Positions 8,921 to 19,951 of a stretch of DNA of 64,000 nt are shown here, piece by piece; position 1 is the first letter of the stretch; each line of letters starts with the position of its first letter. The DNA lies in NCBI RefSeq assembly GCF_000012365.1, contig NC_007651.1, positions 1,922,001 to 1,986,000 on the forward strand, read 5' to 3'. A program made the translations under genes and the position numbers. Source of the stretch: Burkholderia thailandensis E264. GTDB lineage: Bacteria; Pseudomonadota; Gammaproteobacteria; Burkholderiales; Burkholderiaceae. The notes below the pieces were generated by a model. It searched no databases and had not been told where the DNA came from. It saw nothing but the letters and a program-made list of their open reading frames with translations.

Positions 8921-9405
8921 TGCGGGGTCGCTTGACGGAGCCGTTCCACGCCATGTCGGCAGGCGCGCAGCACGTCGTGCTGCGCGCGTCGGCGCGGCTG
9001 CGCGCCGCGTGCGCGCTGTTCGTGCCGGTTGCCGGCGCGGCCGTCTACACTTGTGCCGAGCCGCTTTTCGGCGGCGGCGGGGCGGCGATGCTCGCGTGGC
9101 TTGCCGCAGCGCTCGTCGCGTTGCGCGCGCGGGCTGCCTGCGGGCAGCGTCAGCCGGCTGCGTTGCGCATCGATGCCGGCGCGGGCGTGCTCGCAGCGTT
9201 CGATCGCGATGGGCGACTCCTCGCGCGCGGGCGGATCGCCGGCTGCACGCAGTGGAGCGACCTGCTCGTCGTGCTGGCGGTGCAGGGCCGCGGCCGGCGC
9301 GCGACGCCGCTCGTCATCCCGGCCGACGCGGTCGACGCGCCCGTGTTCCGCGCGCTCTGCGTGCTCGGCCGGCGCGCCGCGCGCGGGACGCTCGCGGCGG
9401 CGTGA
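8920..9405 (+). CDS. Small membrane protein, YgfX-like (inferred)
   Basis: This 161-residue protein has two closely spaced hydrophobic segments near residues 28-48 and 54-75 followed by a basic, soluble C-terminal half with VLAAFDRDGRLL and a W-S-D motif. That layout resembles YgfX/CptA-type inner-membrane proteins, some of which act on cell-division and cytoskeletal proteins, but the match is topological and not sequence proof. It overlaps fabF by four bases and lies about 105 bases before rpoE, and a gene at this position is common in Burkholderia. Function in this organism is unknown. Confidence 0.6.
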   Translation: MRGRLTEPFHAMSAGAQHVVLRASARLRAACALFVPVAGAAVYTCAEPLFGGGGAAMLAWLAAALVALRARAACGQRQPAALRIDAGAGVLAAFDRDGRLLARGRIAGCTQWSDLLVVLAVQGRGRRATPLVIPADAVDAPVFRALCVLGRRAARGTLAAA

Positions 9406-9457
9406 CTGCTTGCGCGGCCGGCCGTTTCCGGTCGAAATCGCCCAGAGCGGCTCGAGC

Positions 9458-9490
9458 GGGAACGTTACAATAGCGCTCCGCGTTGCTTCC
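9458..9490 (+). promoter_or_regulatory. Possible rpoE promoter region
   Basis: GGGAACG at 9458-9464 resembles the -35 element (GGAACTT) used by sigma-E, and TACAAT at 9466-9471 resembles a sigma-70 -10 box. Autoregulation of rpoE is known in related systems. Neither element has a well-spaced partner, so this is a weak call. Confidence 0.3.
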
Positions 9491-9510
9491 CTCGTTTACG
9501 GATTTGTCAG

Positions 9511-10110
9511 GTGAGTGAAAAAGAAATCGATCAGGCGCTGGTCGAACGCGTACAGAATGGCGACAAGGCGGCGTTCGAACTCCTGGTCTCCAAATACCAC
9601 CGCAAGATCATCCGGCTGATCTCGCGCCTCGTGCGGGATCCCGCGGAGGTCGAGGACGTGGCCCAGGACGCGTTCATCAAGGCGTATCGCGCGTTGCCGC
9701 AGTTTCGCGGCGAGTCGGCGTTCTACACGTGGTTGTACCGGATTGCCGTCAATACCGCGAAGAACTACCTTGCGACCCAGGGACGCCGGGCGCCCACGTC
9801 CACCGACGCGGACGCCGAAGAGGCTGAAACTTTCTCCGACGCCGACCAACTAAGGGATATCAACACGCCTGAGTCGATGTTGATGAGCAAGCAAATCGCC
9901 CAGACGGTCAACGCCGCGATGGCGTTGCTGCCGGAAGAGCTGCGAACGGCCATCACGCTGCGCGAGATCGAAGGTCTGAGCTACGAAGAGATCGCGGAGA
10001 TGATGGGATGCCCGATCGGCACCGTTCGCTCGCGGATCTTCCGCGCCCGCGAGGCGATCGCGGCAAAATTGCGGCCGCTGCTCGATACGCCGGAAGGCAG
10101 GCGCTGGTAA
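9511..10110 (+). CDS. rpoE: RNA polymerase sigma-E factor (RpoE/AlgU)
   Basis: A 199-residue ECF sigma factor. Region 2 contains DPAEVEDVAQDAFIKAYRAL and FYTWLYRIAVN, region 4 contains LREIEGLSYEEIAEMMGCP and IGTVRSRIFRARE, all as in RpoE/AlgU. It directs transcription of envelope-stress genes and is held at the membrane by RseA. Translation starts at GTG. The following genes rseA, rseB and mucD are its regulatory partners in the order rpoE-rseA-rseB-mucD, so the locus is a complete sigma-E module. Confidence 0.96.
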   Translation: MSEKEIDQALVERVQNGDKAAFELLVSKYHRKIIRLISRLVRDPAEVEDVAQDAFIKAYRALPQFRGESAFYTWLYRIAVNTAKNYLATQGRRAPTSTDADAEEAETFSDADQLRDINTPESMLMSKQIAQTVNAAMALLPEELRTAITLREIEGLSYEEIAEMMGCPIGTVRSRIFRAREAIAAKLRPLLDTPEGRRW

Positions 10111-10181
10111 GCGCCTGCGGCGAATCGAAGCGGTTTGGGGTCTAGTTACGGAGTCGTGTGTCACGACGGGGTGTGTGCAAG

Positions 10182-10796
10182 ATGGGGAGCATCATGGGGT
10201 CGGTCTCTATGCAGTCGCAGGCGTGCTCGCAACGCGAGCGCATGTCCGCTCTGGTCGACGGCGAAGCGCCGGAGGGCCTTTCGCTGAAACAGATTCTCGC
10301 GGGGCTGGGCGACGCCGAGCGCGCGACCTGGGCGCAATATCACGTGATCGGTGACGCGCTGCGCTCCGATGAGCTCACGCTCAAGCCCGCCGAGAGCAGC
10401 GCGTTCATGGCCCGCTTCTCGGCGAGCCTCGCGGCCGAGCCGCACCTGCTCGCGCCCGCGGCCGCACCCGTCGCGCGCCGGCTGCTGGCGCTGCGCCGCC
10501 GCGTCGTGCCCGCGTTCGCTGTCGCCGCCGCCGCGGCAACGCTGACGTGGATCGTCGTGCCGCAGATGCAGGGCGTCGGCGCGCCGGGCGCCGTGCAGGT
10601 CGCGTCGGTGAGCCCCGCGCAACAAGGCCCGCTGCAACGCGTGGCGGCTGCGCAGACGGGCGCGCAGGACGCGAACATCATTCGTGACGCGAGCCTCGAT
10701 CAATATCTCGAAGCGCATCAGCAATTCGCGCAACAGCCCGTCGTGACGGGTTCGATGCCGGTCATTCGTACAGCGGTCACCACGCAAGGCCAATAA
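10182..10796 (+). CDS. rseA: Anti-sigma-E factor RseA (MucA)
   Basis: The N-terminal cytoplasmic part has the RseA sigma-binding signature (RMSALVDGEAPE, then TWAQYHVIGDALRSDEL). A single hydrophobic segment follows (VVPAFAVAAAAATLTWIVV, about residues 108-126) and then a periplasmic domain, the topology needed for regulated proteolysis by DegS/RseP. Several starts are possible (GTG 10158, ATG 10182, 10194, 10209). 10182 is a compromise, and 10194 has GGGGAG ahead of it but at tight spacing. The gene follows rpoE by 71 bases and precedes rseB by 5. Confidence 0.88.
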   Translation: MGSIMGSVSMQSQACSQRERMSALVDGEAPEGLSLKQILAGLGDAERATWAQYHVIGDALRSDELTLKPAESSAFMARFSASLAAEPHLLAPAAAPVARRLLALRRRVVPAFAVAAAAATLTWIVVPQMQGVGAPGAVQVASVSPAQQGPLQRVAAAQTGAQDANIIRDASLDQYLEAHQQFAQQPVVTGSMPVIRTAVTTQGQ

Positions 10797-10801
10797 ACCC
10801 G

Positions 10802-11857
10802 ATGCGGACGTTGCAGTTGAATCAAGCCATTCTCGGTTGGAGACGGCTGCCGGCGCTGCTGCTATGCGCGGCCGCGCTGTTGTCCGTCCAGTCCCCCGTC
10901 TCCGCGCAGCAGCCCGACGATCCCGTGGCCACCCGGCGCCAAGCCGCCGAGTGGCTTGATCGCATCCAGCTGGCCGCGCAGCAGCAGAACTACGAAGGGA
11001 CGTTCGTCTATCAACGCGGCGCGTACGTGCAATCGTCGCGGATCGTCCATGTCGCGTCGAAAGGCGACGGCGAATACGAGCGCGTCGAGAGCCTCGATGG
11101 CAAGCCGCGCAAGCTGCTGCGTCACAACGACGATCTCTATACGTTCGTGCCCGAGCGGCGGCTTTGCGTCGTCGAGCGCCGCCAGAACAAGGATTCGTTC
11201 CCCGCGCTGCTCGGCGCGAGCGGCGAGCAGGTGCTGTCCGTCTACGAGCCGAAGTCGCTCGGGCGCGACCGCGTCGCGGGCCTCGACGCGCAGGTCGTCG
11301 AGCTCGTGCCGAAGGATGCGTATCGCTTCGCGTACAAGCTGTGGACCGATGCGAAGACGGGGCTTCTGCTGCGTTCGCAGACGCTCGACGCCGACGATCG
11401 CGTGCTCGAGCAGATCGCCTTCTCGCAACTGCAGCTCGGCGCCGCGGGGCCGAGCCAGAAAACCACGATCGCGGCCGGCATGCGCCATCTCGGCGGCTGG
11501 ACCGTCGTTCGGCCGCCCGTGTCGCCCGTCGACATCGAGGCGCAGGGCTGGCAGATCGCGCCGACCGTCGCGGGCTTCCGCAAGATCCGCGAAGTGCGCC
11601 GTCCGATGGCCGCGCGCGACGCGAACGATCCGCCGATTCCCGTCGATCAGGCCGTGTTCACCGACGGCCTCGCGACGATCTCGGTCTTCATCGAACCCGC
11701 CGAGAAGAACAGCCGCAAGGAAGGGGCGGGCGGCACGGGCGCGACGCACGTGCTCGTCAAGCGCCGCGGCGATTTCTGGATCACGGTTCTCGGCGAAGCG
11801 CCTCCCGCGACGTTGCAGCAGTTCGCGTCTGCCATAGAATACAAGGCTTCCAAGTAA
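10802..11857 (+). CDS. rseB: Sigma-E regulatory protein RseB (MucB)
   Basis: The 351-residue protein has a signal peptide (hydrophobic LPALLLCAAALLSVQSPVSAQQ) and then the MucB/RseB N-terminal domain (WLDRIQLAAQQQNYEGTFVY) with its lipoprotein-localisation-like fold, and a C-terminal domain ending in FASAIEY. RseB binds the periplasmic part of RseA and protects it from cleavage until lipopolysaccharide or misfolded porins displace it. It lies between rseA and mucD with minimal gaps. Confidence 0.93.
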   Translation: MRTLQLNQAILGWRRLPALLLCAAALLSVQSPVSAQQPDDPVATRRQAAEWLDRIQLAAQQQNYEGTFVYQRGAYVQSSRIVHVASKGDGEYERVESLDGKPRKLLRHNDDLYTFVPERRLCVVERRQNKDSFPALLGASGEQVLSVYEPKSLGRDRVAGLDAQVVELVPKDAYRFAYKLWTDAKTGLLLRSQTLDADDRVLEQIAFSQLQLGAAGPSQKTTIAAGMRHLGGWTVVRPPVSPVDIEAQGWQIAPTVAGFRKIREVRRPMAARDANDPPIPVDQAVFTDGLATISVFIEPAEKNSRKEGAGGTGATHVLVKRRGDFWITVLGEAPPATLQQFASAIEYKASK

Positions 11858-11873
11858 CCTCTCGGTTTCCGAC

Positions 11874-13382
11874 ATGATGAATCCCTCGCTGCGCACCTGG
11901 CTCGTCGCTGCGGCGGTGACGGCCTTGACGCCGCTTGCCGCGCAATCGGCGACGGCGGCTTCGAATGTCACGACCGCGCCTGCCGCCACGGGCGCCGCGC
12001 CCACGACGCGCGCCGGTTTGCCCGATTTCGCGGACCTCGTCGAGAGGGTCGGCCCGGCCGTCGTCAACATCCGGACGACGGCGAACGTGCCGGCCGATAC
12101 GCGCGGCGCGCTGCCGCCCGGCCTCGACAACGGCGACATGTCGGAGTTCTTCCGCCGCTTCTTCGGCATTCCGCTGCCGCAGCCGCCGGGCGGGCAGAAG
12201 AATGCGCCGAGCGCGCCCGACGCACCGGACACCGAGCAGAACCGCGGCGTCGGCTCGGGCTTCATCCTGTCGCCGGACGGGTACGTGATGACGAACGCGC
12301 ATGTCGTCGACGACGCGGACACGATCTACGTGACGCTCACCGACAAGCGCGAATTCAAGGCGAAGCTCATCGGCGTCGACGAGCGCACCGACGTCGCGAT
12401 CGTGAAGATCAACGCGTCGAGCCTGCCGACCGTTGCGATCGGCGATTCGAACCGCGTGCGCGTCGGCGAATGGGTCGTCGCGATCGGTTCGCCGTTCGGT
12501 CTCGACAACACGGTCACGGCCGGCATCGTCAGCGCGAAGGGCCGCAACACCGGCGACTATCTGCCGTTCATCCAGACGGACGTCGCGGTCAACCCCGGCA
12601 ACTCGGGCGGCCCGCTCATCAACATGCAGGGCGAGGTGATCGGCATCAACTCGCAGATCTACAGCCGCACGGGCGGTTTCATGGGGATCTCGTTCGCGAT
12701 TCCGATCGACGAGGCGATGCGCGTCGCCGAGCAGCTGAAAGCGTCGGGCAAGGTCACGCGCGGCCGGATCGCGGTCGCGATCGGCGAGGTGACGAAGGAA
12801 GTCGCCGATTCGATCGGTTTGCCGAAGGCCGAAGGCGCGCTTGTCAGCAGCGTCGAGTCGGGCGGTCCGGCCGACAAGGCGGGCCTCCAGCCGGGCGACA
12901 TCATCCTGAAGTTCAACGGCCGTTCGGTCGAAACGGCGTCGGATCTGCCGCGCATGGTCGGCGACACGAAGCCGGGCACGAAGGCGACGGTGACGGTGTG
13001 GCGCAAGGGGCAGTCGCGCGATTTGCCGATCACGATCGCGGAATTCCCGGCCGACAAGATCGCGAAGGCAAGCAGCCGCCAGGCGCCGCAGCAGAAGCCG
13101 CGCAGCAGCGCGCTCGGCCTGGCGGTCAGCGATCTGTCGCCCGAGCAGTTGAAGACGCTCAAGCTGCGCAACGGCGTGCAGATCGACGCGGTCGACGGCC
13201 CGGCCGCGCGCGCGGGGCTGCAGCGCGGCGATATCGTGCTGCGCGTCGGCGACGTCGACATCTCGAGCGCGAAGCAGTTCGTCGACGTGACGTCGAAGCT
13301 CGATCCTCAGCGCGCGGTCGCGGTGCTCGTGCGGCGCGGCGACAACACGCAGTTCATCCCGATCCGGCCGCGCCAGAAGTGA
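11874..13382 (+). CDS. mucD: Periplasmic Do-type serine protease MucD (DegP family)
   Basis: The 502-residue protein has a signal peptide (MNPSLRTWLVAAAVTALTPL to AQSATAA), a trypsin-like domain with His in TNAHVVDDA, Asp in RTDVAIVKI and Ser in NPGNSGGPL, and two PDZ domains (around residues 290-380 and 405-490). It degrades or refolds damaged envelope proteins. Its place as last of the rpoE-rse group matches mucD of Pseudomonas. An Ala/Thr-rich linker and a Pro/Gly-rich loop (residues 80-120) are typical. ATGATG gives two adjacent starts. Confidence 0.94.
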   Translation: MMNPSLRTWLVAAAVTALTPLAAQSATAASNVTTAPAATGAAPTTRAGLPDFADLVERVGPAVVNIRTTANVPADTRGALPPGLDNGDMSEFFRRFFGIPLPQPPGGQKNAPSAPDAPDTEQNRGVGSGFILSPDGYVMTNAHVVDDADTIYVTLTDKREFKAKLIGVDERTDVAIVKINASSLPTVAIGDSNRVRVGEWVVAIGSPFGLDNTVTAGIVSAKGRNTGDYLPFIQTDVAVNPGNSGGPLINMQGEVIGINSQIYSRTGGFMGISFAIPIDEAMRVAEQLKASGKVTRGRIAVAIGEVTKEVADSIGLPKAEGALVSSVESGGPADKAGLQPGDIILKFNGRSVETASDLPRMVGDTKPGTKATVTVWRKGQSRDLPITIAEFPADKIAKASSRQAPQQKPRSSALGLAVSDLSPEQLKTLKLRNGVQIDAVDGPAARAGLQRGDIVLRVGDVDISSAKQFVDVTSKLDPQRAVAVLVRRGDNTQFIPIRPRQK

Positions 13383-13633
13383 TCGCCGCCGCGCGTTTCA
13401 CGCTGTATGGCCGCGGCTGGTGCCATTTGTGCGACGACATGCGCGATGCGCTCGCGCCCGTGGCGGCCGAATGCTCGGCGAGCGTCGACTATGTCGACAT
13501 CGATGCGGATCCGGCGCTCGTCGCGCGCTATGACGAGGACGTGCCGGTGCTGCTGCTCGACGGCGTCGAAGTATGCCGGCACCGGTTCGACGAGACGCGG
13601 GTCAGGGCGGCGCTTGCGCGGCGCGGGGCGTGA
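13379..13633 (+). CDS. Glutaredoxin-like protein (DUF836 family)
   Basis: The 84-residue product starts at a GTG that overlaps the mucD stop (GTGA). It begins FTLYGRGWCHLCDDM, with the CxxC redox pair typical of the glutaredoxin-like DUF836 group, and has the cis-proline region DVPVLLLDG followed by a short C-terminal helix. Proteins of this type are predicted thiol-disulfide oxidoreductases in the cytoplasm. Its position between mucD and lepA is common in Burkholderiaceae. Substrate unknown. Confidence 0.85.
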   Translation: MIAAARFTLYGRGWCHLCDDMRDALAPVAAECSASVDYVDIDADPALVARYDEDVPVLLLDGVEVCRHRFDETRVRAALARRGA

Positions 13634-13787
13634 AGCGCCATGCGGTGAATGGCGCGCAAGGGCGGAGCGGCCGTCTCGCCGCCGCTCGTGCCTGGGGACT
13701 TGCCGCGCCGATCGAACGGCCGCGCGGCGGATCGCCGGCCGGGGCGGACGTCCCAACGTCCAAAATGCCGCCCCTGGCGGGCCTTTT

Positions 13788-13809
13788 CGGCTAAAATAAG
13801 CCGTTTTTT
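13788..13809 (+). terminator. Intrinsic terminator upstream of lepA
   Basis: CGGCT at 13788-13792 pairs with AGCCG at 13799-13803 and is followed by six T residues. It separates the sigma-E operon and glutaredoxin gene from lepA, which starts 64 bases later. The stem is short, so termination may be partial. Confidence 0.55.
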
Positions 13810-13872
13810 CACCGACTTACAAGGCGTGCTCCGCGGTCGTCGAGCGCGCCTTTTTCGCTTGATCGGCACTGA

Positions 13873-15666
<1,794 letters not shown>

Positions 15667-15681
15667 CAGGACTGATCCTCT

Positions 15682-16575
15682 ATGAATTTTGCGTTGATCC
15701 TTTTTGTGCTCGTCGTCGTGACGGGCATCGCATGGGTGCTGGACAAACTGGTTTTCCTGCCGCAGAGGAAGAAGGCGGCGGACGCGGCGATCGCCGAGTT
15801 CGATCGCCAGCAGGAGCGGATCGGCGAACGCTTCGCCGACGAGAACGCGCCGCAGACGCGCGCGCGCCTGCGTGACGAAAAGCTGCGCCAGCCGTGGTGG
15901 CTCGAGTACACCGCGAGCTTCTTTCCGGTGATTCTCGTCGTGTTCGTCGTGCGCTCGTTCGTCGTCGAGCCGTTCAAGATTCCGTCGGGCTCGATGGTGC
16001 CGACGCTCCTCGTCGGTGATTTCATCCTCGTCAACAAGTTCGATTACGGCCTGCGTCTGCCGATCACGAATCAGAAGATCACCGAAGGCCGTCCGCTCGA
16101 GCGCGGCGACGTCGTCGTGTTCCGCTATCCGAAGGACGAATCGGTCGATTACATCAAGCGCGTGATCGGCCTGCCGGGCGACACGGTCGCATATCAGGAC
16201 AAGAAGCTCACGATCAACGGCCAGCCCGTGCCCGAGACGCCGCTGTCGGATTACTTCGACGAAGAGCGGATGAACTACGCGAAGCAGTTTGAGGAAACGC
16301 TCGGCACGCGCAAGAACGCGATCCTGAACAATCCGTCGGTGCCGCCGTTCGTGATGGGCGCGGACGACTATCCGTATCGCGACAACTGCCAGTACGACAG
16401 CCGCGGCGTCGTCTGCAAGGTGCCGCCCGGCCACTACTTCATGATGGGCGACAATCGCGACAACAGCGCCGACAGCCGCTACTGGGGCTTCGTGCCGGAC
16501 AAGAACATCGTCGGCCGCGCGTTCTTCATCTGGATGAATTTCAGCGATCTGAAGCGCATCGGCTCGTTCAACTGA
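15682..16575 (+). CDS. lepB: Signal peptidase I
   Basis: The 297-residue membrane protease has an N-terminal membrane segment (residues 1-20), a cytoplasmic loop, a second segment (about 75-95), and the periplasmic catalytic domain. The catalytic serine is in IPSGSMVPTLLVGD and the general-base lysine in DYIKRVIGLPGD; box E GDNRDNSADSR is present. It cleaves signal peptides of exported proteins, many of which are encoded in this window (mucD, rseB, livK-type protein, hydrolase). It follows lepA by 15 bases. Confidence 0.97.
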   Translation: MNFALILFVLVVVTGIAWVLDKLVFLPQRKKAADAAIAEFDRQQERIGERFADENAPQTRARLRDEKLRQPWWLEYTASFFPVILVVFVVRSFVVEPFKIPSGSMVPTLLVGDFILVNKFDYGLRLPITNQKITEGRPLERGDVVVFRYPKDESVDYIKRVIGLPGDTVAYQDKKLTINGQPVPETPLSDYFDEERMNYAKQFEETLGTRKNAILNNPSVPPFVMGADDYPYRDNCQYDSRGVVCKVPPGHYFMMGDNRDNSADSRYWGFVPDKNIVGRAFFIWMNFSDLKRIGSFN

Positions 16576-16712
16576 GCCGCAGCGAACGTTGCGACACGCC
16601 GCGCGCGGGCTGCGCGGCGTGTCGCCGAACTGCTCGCAGAACCGGCGGCAACACCGCCTCGTCACGCCTTTTTGCGCCAGGTCGCGTTTCCCGACCGACG
16701 CGGCGCCCGCGT

Positions 16713-16718
16713 TATACT
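16713..16718 (+). promoter_or_regulatory. Possible -10 element giving a leaderless rnc transcript
   Basis: TATACT at 16713-16718 is a near-perfect -10 hexamer placed so that transcription would start at about 16725, right at the rnc ATG (16726). No convincing -35 element is seen. If active, the mRNA would have no leader. Confidence 0.35.
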
Positions 16719-16725
16719 CCTGTCC

Positions 16726-18135
16726 ATGCCCCTATCCCAGTTGGAAAGCCGGCTGCGCTACGAATTTCGCAATGCGGAATTGCTGCGCCAGGCTTTGACC
16801 CATCGCAGTCACAGTGCCACGCATAACGAACGGCTCGAGTTTCTCGGCGATTCCGTTCTGAATTGCGCGGTGGCCGCCCTTTTGTTTCAGCGCTTCAGCA
16901 AGCTGGACGAAGGCGATTTGTCGCGCGTGCGGGCGAATCTCGTCAAGCAGCAGTCACTGTACGAGATTGCTCAGGCCCTCAATATCTCGGACGGCCTGCG
17001 GCTTGGCGAAGGCGAGTTGCGCAGCGGCGGATTCCGAAGACCGTCGATCCTCGCGGACGCATTCGAAGCCATCATCGGGGCGGTGTTCCTCGATGGCGGC
17101 TTCGAAGCCGCCCAAGGGGTCATCAAGCGGCTGTACGTGCCGATTCTCGACCACATCGATCCGCGCACGCTCGGCAAGGATGCGAAGACGCTGCTGCAGG
17201 AGTACTTGCAGGGCCATAAGATCGCGCTGCCGACCTATACCGTCGTCGCGACGCATGGCGCGGCGCACAATCAGCAGTTCGAAGTCGAGTGCACGGTGCC
17301 GAAGCTGGACATCAAGGTGTCGGGTTCGGGCGCGAGCCGTCGCGCGGCCGAGCAGGCCGCCGCGAAGAAGGCGCTCGACGAGGTGATGGCGGTTGCGCCG
17401 ATGCTTGCCGCGAAGCCGAAGCGCTCGAAGAGCGCGCGCGGCGCGAAGCACATGGAGCCCGAGATCGTGCCGGGCGTGAAGGGCGTGCAGGAGGCGCTCG
17501 ACCTGCGTTCGCCGGACCGCAAGGAGCGCGGCGCGGGCCGCACGGCGGGCGGCGAAGCGAAAGGCGTCGAGCCGAAGGCGGCCGATGTGAGGGCCACGGT
17601 CGACGCGAAGTCGGGCGACGCGAAGCAGGGCGAGCCGAAGGTTGCGGAGTCGCGCGTGGACGATTCGAGGGCGACCGAGGCAAGGGCCTCGGCGGACGCG
17701 AAGGCTGGCGCGCAAACTCACGCGGCCGTTTCGCCCGTCGTGCCCGCGCACGCCGACGATTCGGCCGCCCGTTCCCCCGGGACCGCGCCCGTCGCGATGA
17801 TCCGCGCGGCACACGTCGAGCACGGCGCCGACAAGGGCGAGCCGCGTGCGGCGAAGCCGGCCGAGAAGCCCGCGCCGGCGACGGACAGGTTGCAGGAGAA
17901 ATCGGCGGAAAAGGCGCCGGACAAGGGCCACGAGAAGCCGCAGGACAAATCGCCCGACCCGGCTCCGGAAAAGACGCCCGACAAGACGGCGGAGCCGCTG
18001 ACGGAAAAGCCGGACGCCGCCGCGCGCGTTTGCGCGGGGGCCGCCGATCGGCCGCCGCGCGCGCGCGACGCGTCATCGGCCGCCGAGCCCGATCTGGCCG
18101 CCGCGCCCGTGCGCGTGGCCGATGCGGGTCATTGA
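16726..18135 (+). CDS. rnc: Ribonuclease III with long C-terminal extension
   Basis: Residues 1-150 form the RNase III catalytic domain, with the signature [12 protein letters not shown] and the second acidic cluster [15 protein letters not shown]. Residues about 155-225 form the double-stranded RNA-binding domain ending [17 protein letters not shown] normal RNase III would stop near residue 230. This one continues to 469 with about 240 residues rich in Ala, Lys, Glu, Asp and Pro, with repeated EKxPDK-like units, probably disordered. RNase III processes rRNA precursors and structured mRNAs. The ATG at 16726 fits the family start. era follows after 69 bases, as in E. coli. Confidence 0.94.
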   Translation: MPLSQLESRLRYEFRNAELLRQALTHRSHSATHNERLEFLGDSVLNCAVAALLFQRFSKLDEGDLSRVRANLVKQQSLYEIAQALNISDGLRLGEGELRSGGFRRPSILADAFEAIIGAVFLDGGFEAAQGVIKRLYVPILDHIDPRTLGKDAKTLLQEYLQGHKIALPTYTVVATHGAAHNQQFEVECTVPKLDIKVSGSGASRRAAEQAAAKKALDEVMAVAPMLAAKPKRSKSARGAKHMEPEIVPGVKGVQEALDLRSPDRKERGAGRTAGGEAKGVEPKAADVRATVDAKSGDAKQGEPKVAESRVDDSRATEARASADAKAGAQTHAAVSPVVPAHADDSAARSPGTAPVAMIRAAHVEHGADKGEPRAAKPAEKPAPATDRLQEKSAEKAPDKGHEKPQDKSPDPAPEKTPDKTAEPLTEKPDAAARVCAGAADRPPRARDASSAAEPDLAAAPVRVADAGH

Positions 18136-18204
18136 CATCGTTCCAATCGACACCGCGGTCGCGCACGGTCGCGCGGCCGCTTCCGAACCCAGCAGCAGCC
18201 TGAT

Positions 18205-19104
18205 ATGAACGCACCCGCTCCCACCGGTTTTCGTTGCGGCATGATCGCGATCGTCGGTCGTCCGAACGTCGGCAAATCGACGCTGATGAACGCGCTCGTC
18301 GGCCAGAAGATCAGCATCACGTCGCGCAAGGCGCAGACGACCCGCCACCGGATCACCGGCATTCGCACGCTCGACGACGCGCAATACGTCTTCGTCGACA
18401 CGCCCGGCTTCCAGACGCGCCACAGCACCGCGCTCAACCGGTCGCTGAACCGCGCGGTGACGTCGACGCTCACGTCGGTCGACGCGATCCTGTTCGTGAT
18501 CGAGGCGGGCCGCTTCGGCCCCGACGATCAGAAGGTGCTCGACCTGATTCCGCCCGGCACGCCGACGCTGCTCGTCGCGAACAAGCTCGACCGCGTATCC
18601 GACAAGGACACGCTGTACCCTTTCTTCCAGAAGATGGGCGAGCTGCGCGAGTTCGCGGAGATCGTGCCGCTGTCGGCCAAGCATCCGGAAGACATCCAGC
18701 GGCTGATGAACACGATCAAGCCGTATCTGCCGGAAGGCGACGCGATCTACGGCGAAGACGACCTGACCGACCGCAGCTCGCGCTTCCTCGCGGCCGAGAT
18801 CCTGCGCGAGAAGGTGTTCCGCTGGACGGGAGACGAGCTGCCCTATACGAGCACCGTCGTCATCGACAAGTTCGAGGAGGAGGGGCGGCTCACGCGCGTG
18901 TTCGCGACGATCCTCGTCGAACGCGATTCGCACAAGGCGATGGTGATCGGCAAGAAGGGCGCGAAGCTCAAGCAGATCAGCACCGAGGCGCGGCAGGACA
19001 TGGAGAAGCTGTTCGACGGCCCGGTCTATCTCGAGACTTTCGTCAAGGTGAGGAGCGGCTGGGCGGACAACGAAGCGGGGCTGCGCGCCTATGGGTACGA
19101 ATGA
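18205..19104 (+). CDS. era: GTPase Era
   Basis: The 299-residue protein has GTPase motifs [18 protein letters not shown] and SAKH and a C-terminal KH domain with the RNA-contact loop [10 protein letters not shown]. Era binds the 3' end of 16S rRNA and checks 30S maturation, linking ribosome assembly to the cell cycle. It is full length. Its last 14 bases overlap recO, and it follows rnc, an order conserved through proteobacteria. Confidence 0.97.
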
Positions 19105-19951
19105 CGGGACGTCCGATGTCGGGATGACCGACGAGGCCGACGCCGACCCGCAACCCTTCGCCGTGCCGCCCGCACCCGGCGCGCCGGCCGCCAACAAGCC
19201 GGCGCGCAAGCCGCGCCGCACCGTGCCGCGCACGTCCGAATTCCGGATCGCCGAGCAGCCGGGGTTCGTGCTGCACAGCTATCCGTACCGCGAGACGAGC
19301 CTCGTCATCGACGTGCTGACGCGCGATCACGGCCGCATCGCGCTCGTCGCGAAGGGCGCGAAGCGCCCGCATTCGGCGCTGCGCGGCGTGCTGCAGACGT
19401 TCCAGCCGCTGTCGCTGTCGTGGTCCGGCAAGTCGGAGCTGCGCACGCTGACGGGCGCCGAATGGGTGGGCGGCATGCTGCCGCTCGCGGGCGACGCGCT
19501 GTTGTGCGGCTTCTACGCGAACGAACTGCTCGTCAAATTCTGCGCGCGCGAGGACCCGCATCCGCCGCTCTTTCAGCACTATCTCGTCACGCTTACGCGT
19601 CTCGCGCACGGTGAGCCGCCCGTGCAGGTGCTGCGCTCGTTCGAGCGCGTGCTCCTGCGCGAGACGGGCTATGCGATGACGCTGAAGCGCACCGTCGCGC
19701 GGCGTGCGGTCGAGCCCGGCAAGCTCTACGTGTTCGATCCGGAGCGGGGCGTGCGCGATGCGGACAGCGACGTACCGCCGCACTGGCCCGTGATCGCCGG
19801 CCAGACGTTGCTCGACATGGAAGAGGACGATTACCATCGGGCGCAGACCGTTGCGCAAAGCAAGACGCTGATGCGCTTTCTGCTCAACACCTATCTGGGC
19901 GGCACGCCGCTCGCCACGCGTCAGATCCTGATCGACCTGCAAAACCTATGA
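19091..19951 (+). CDS. recO: DNA repair protein RecO
   Basis: A 286-residue RecO with the N-terminal OB fold ([20 protein letters not shown], then [16 protein letters not shown]) and the helical C-terminal domain typical of the family. RecO works with RecR to load RecA on SSB-coated DNA in gap repair. The first 45 residues are an Asp/Ala/Pro-rich extension absent from E. coli RecO. Two starts are possible: ATG 19091, overlapping era, and ATG 19124. Four-base overlap with pdxJ supports one operon. Confidence 0.92.
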
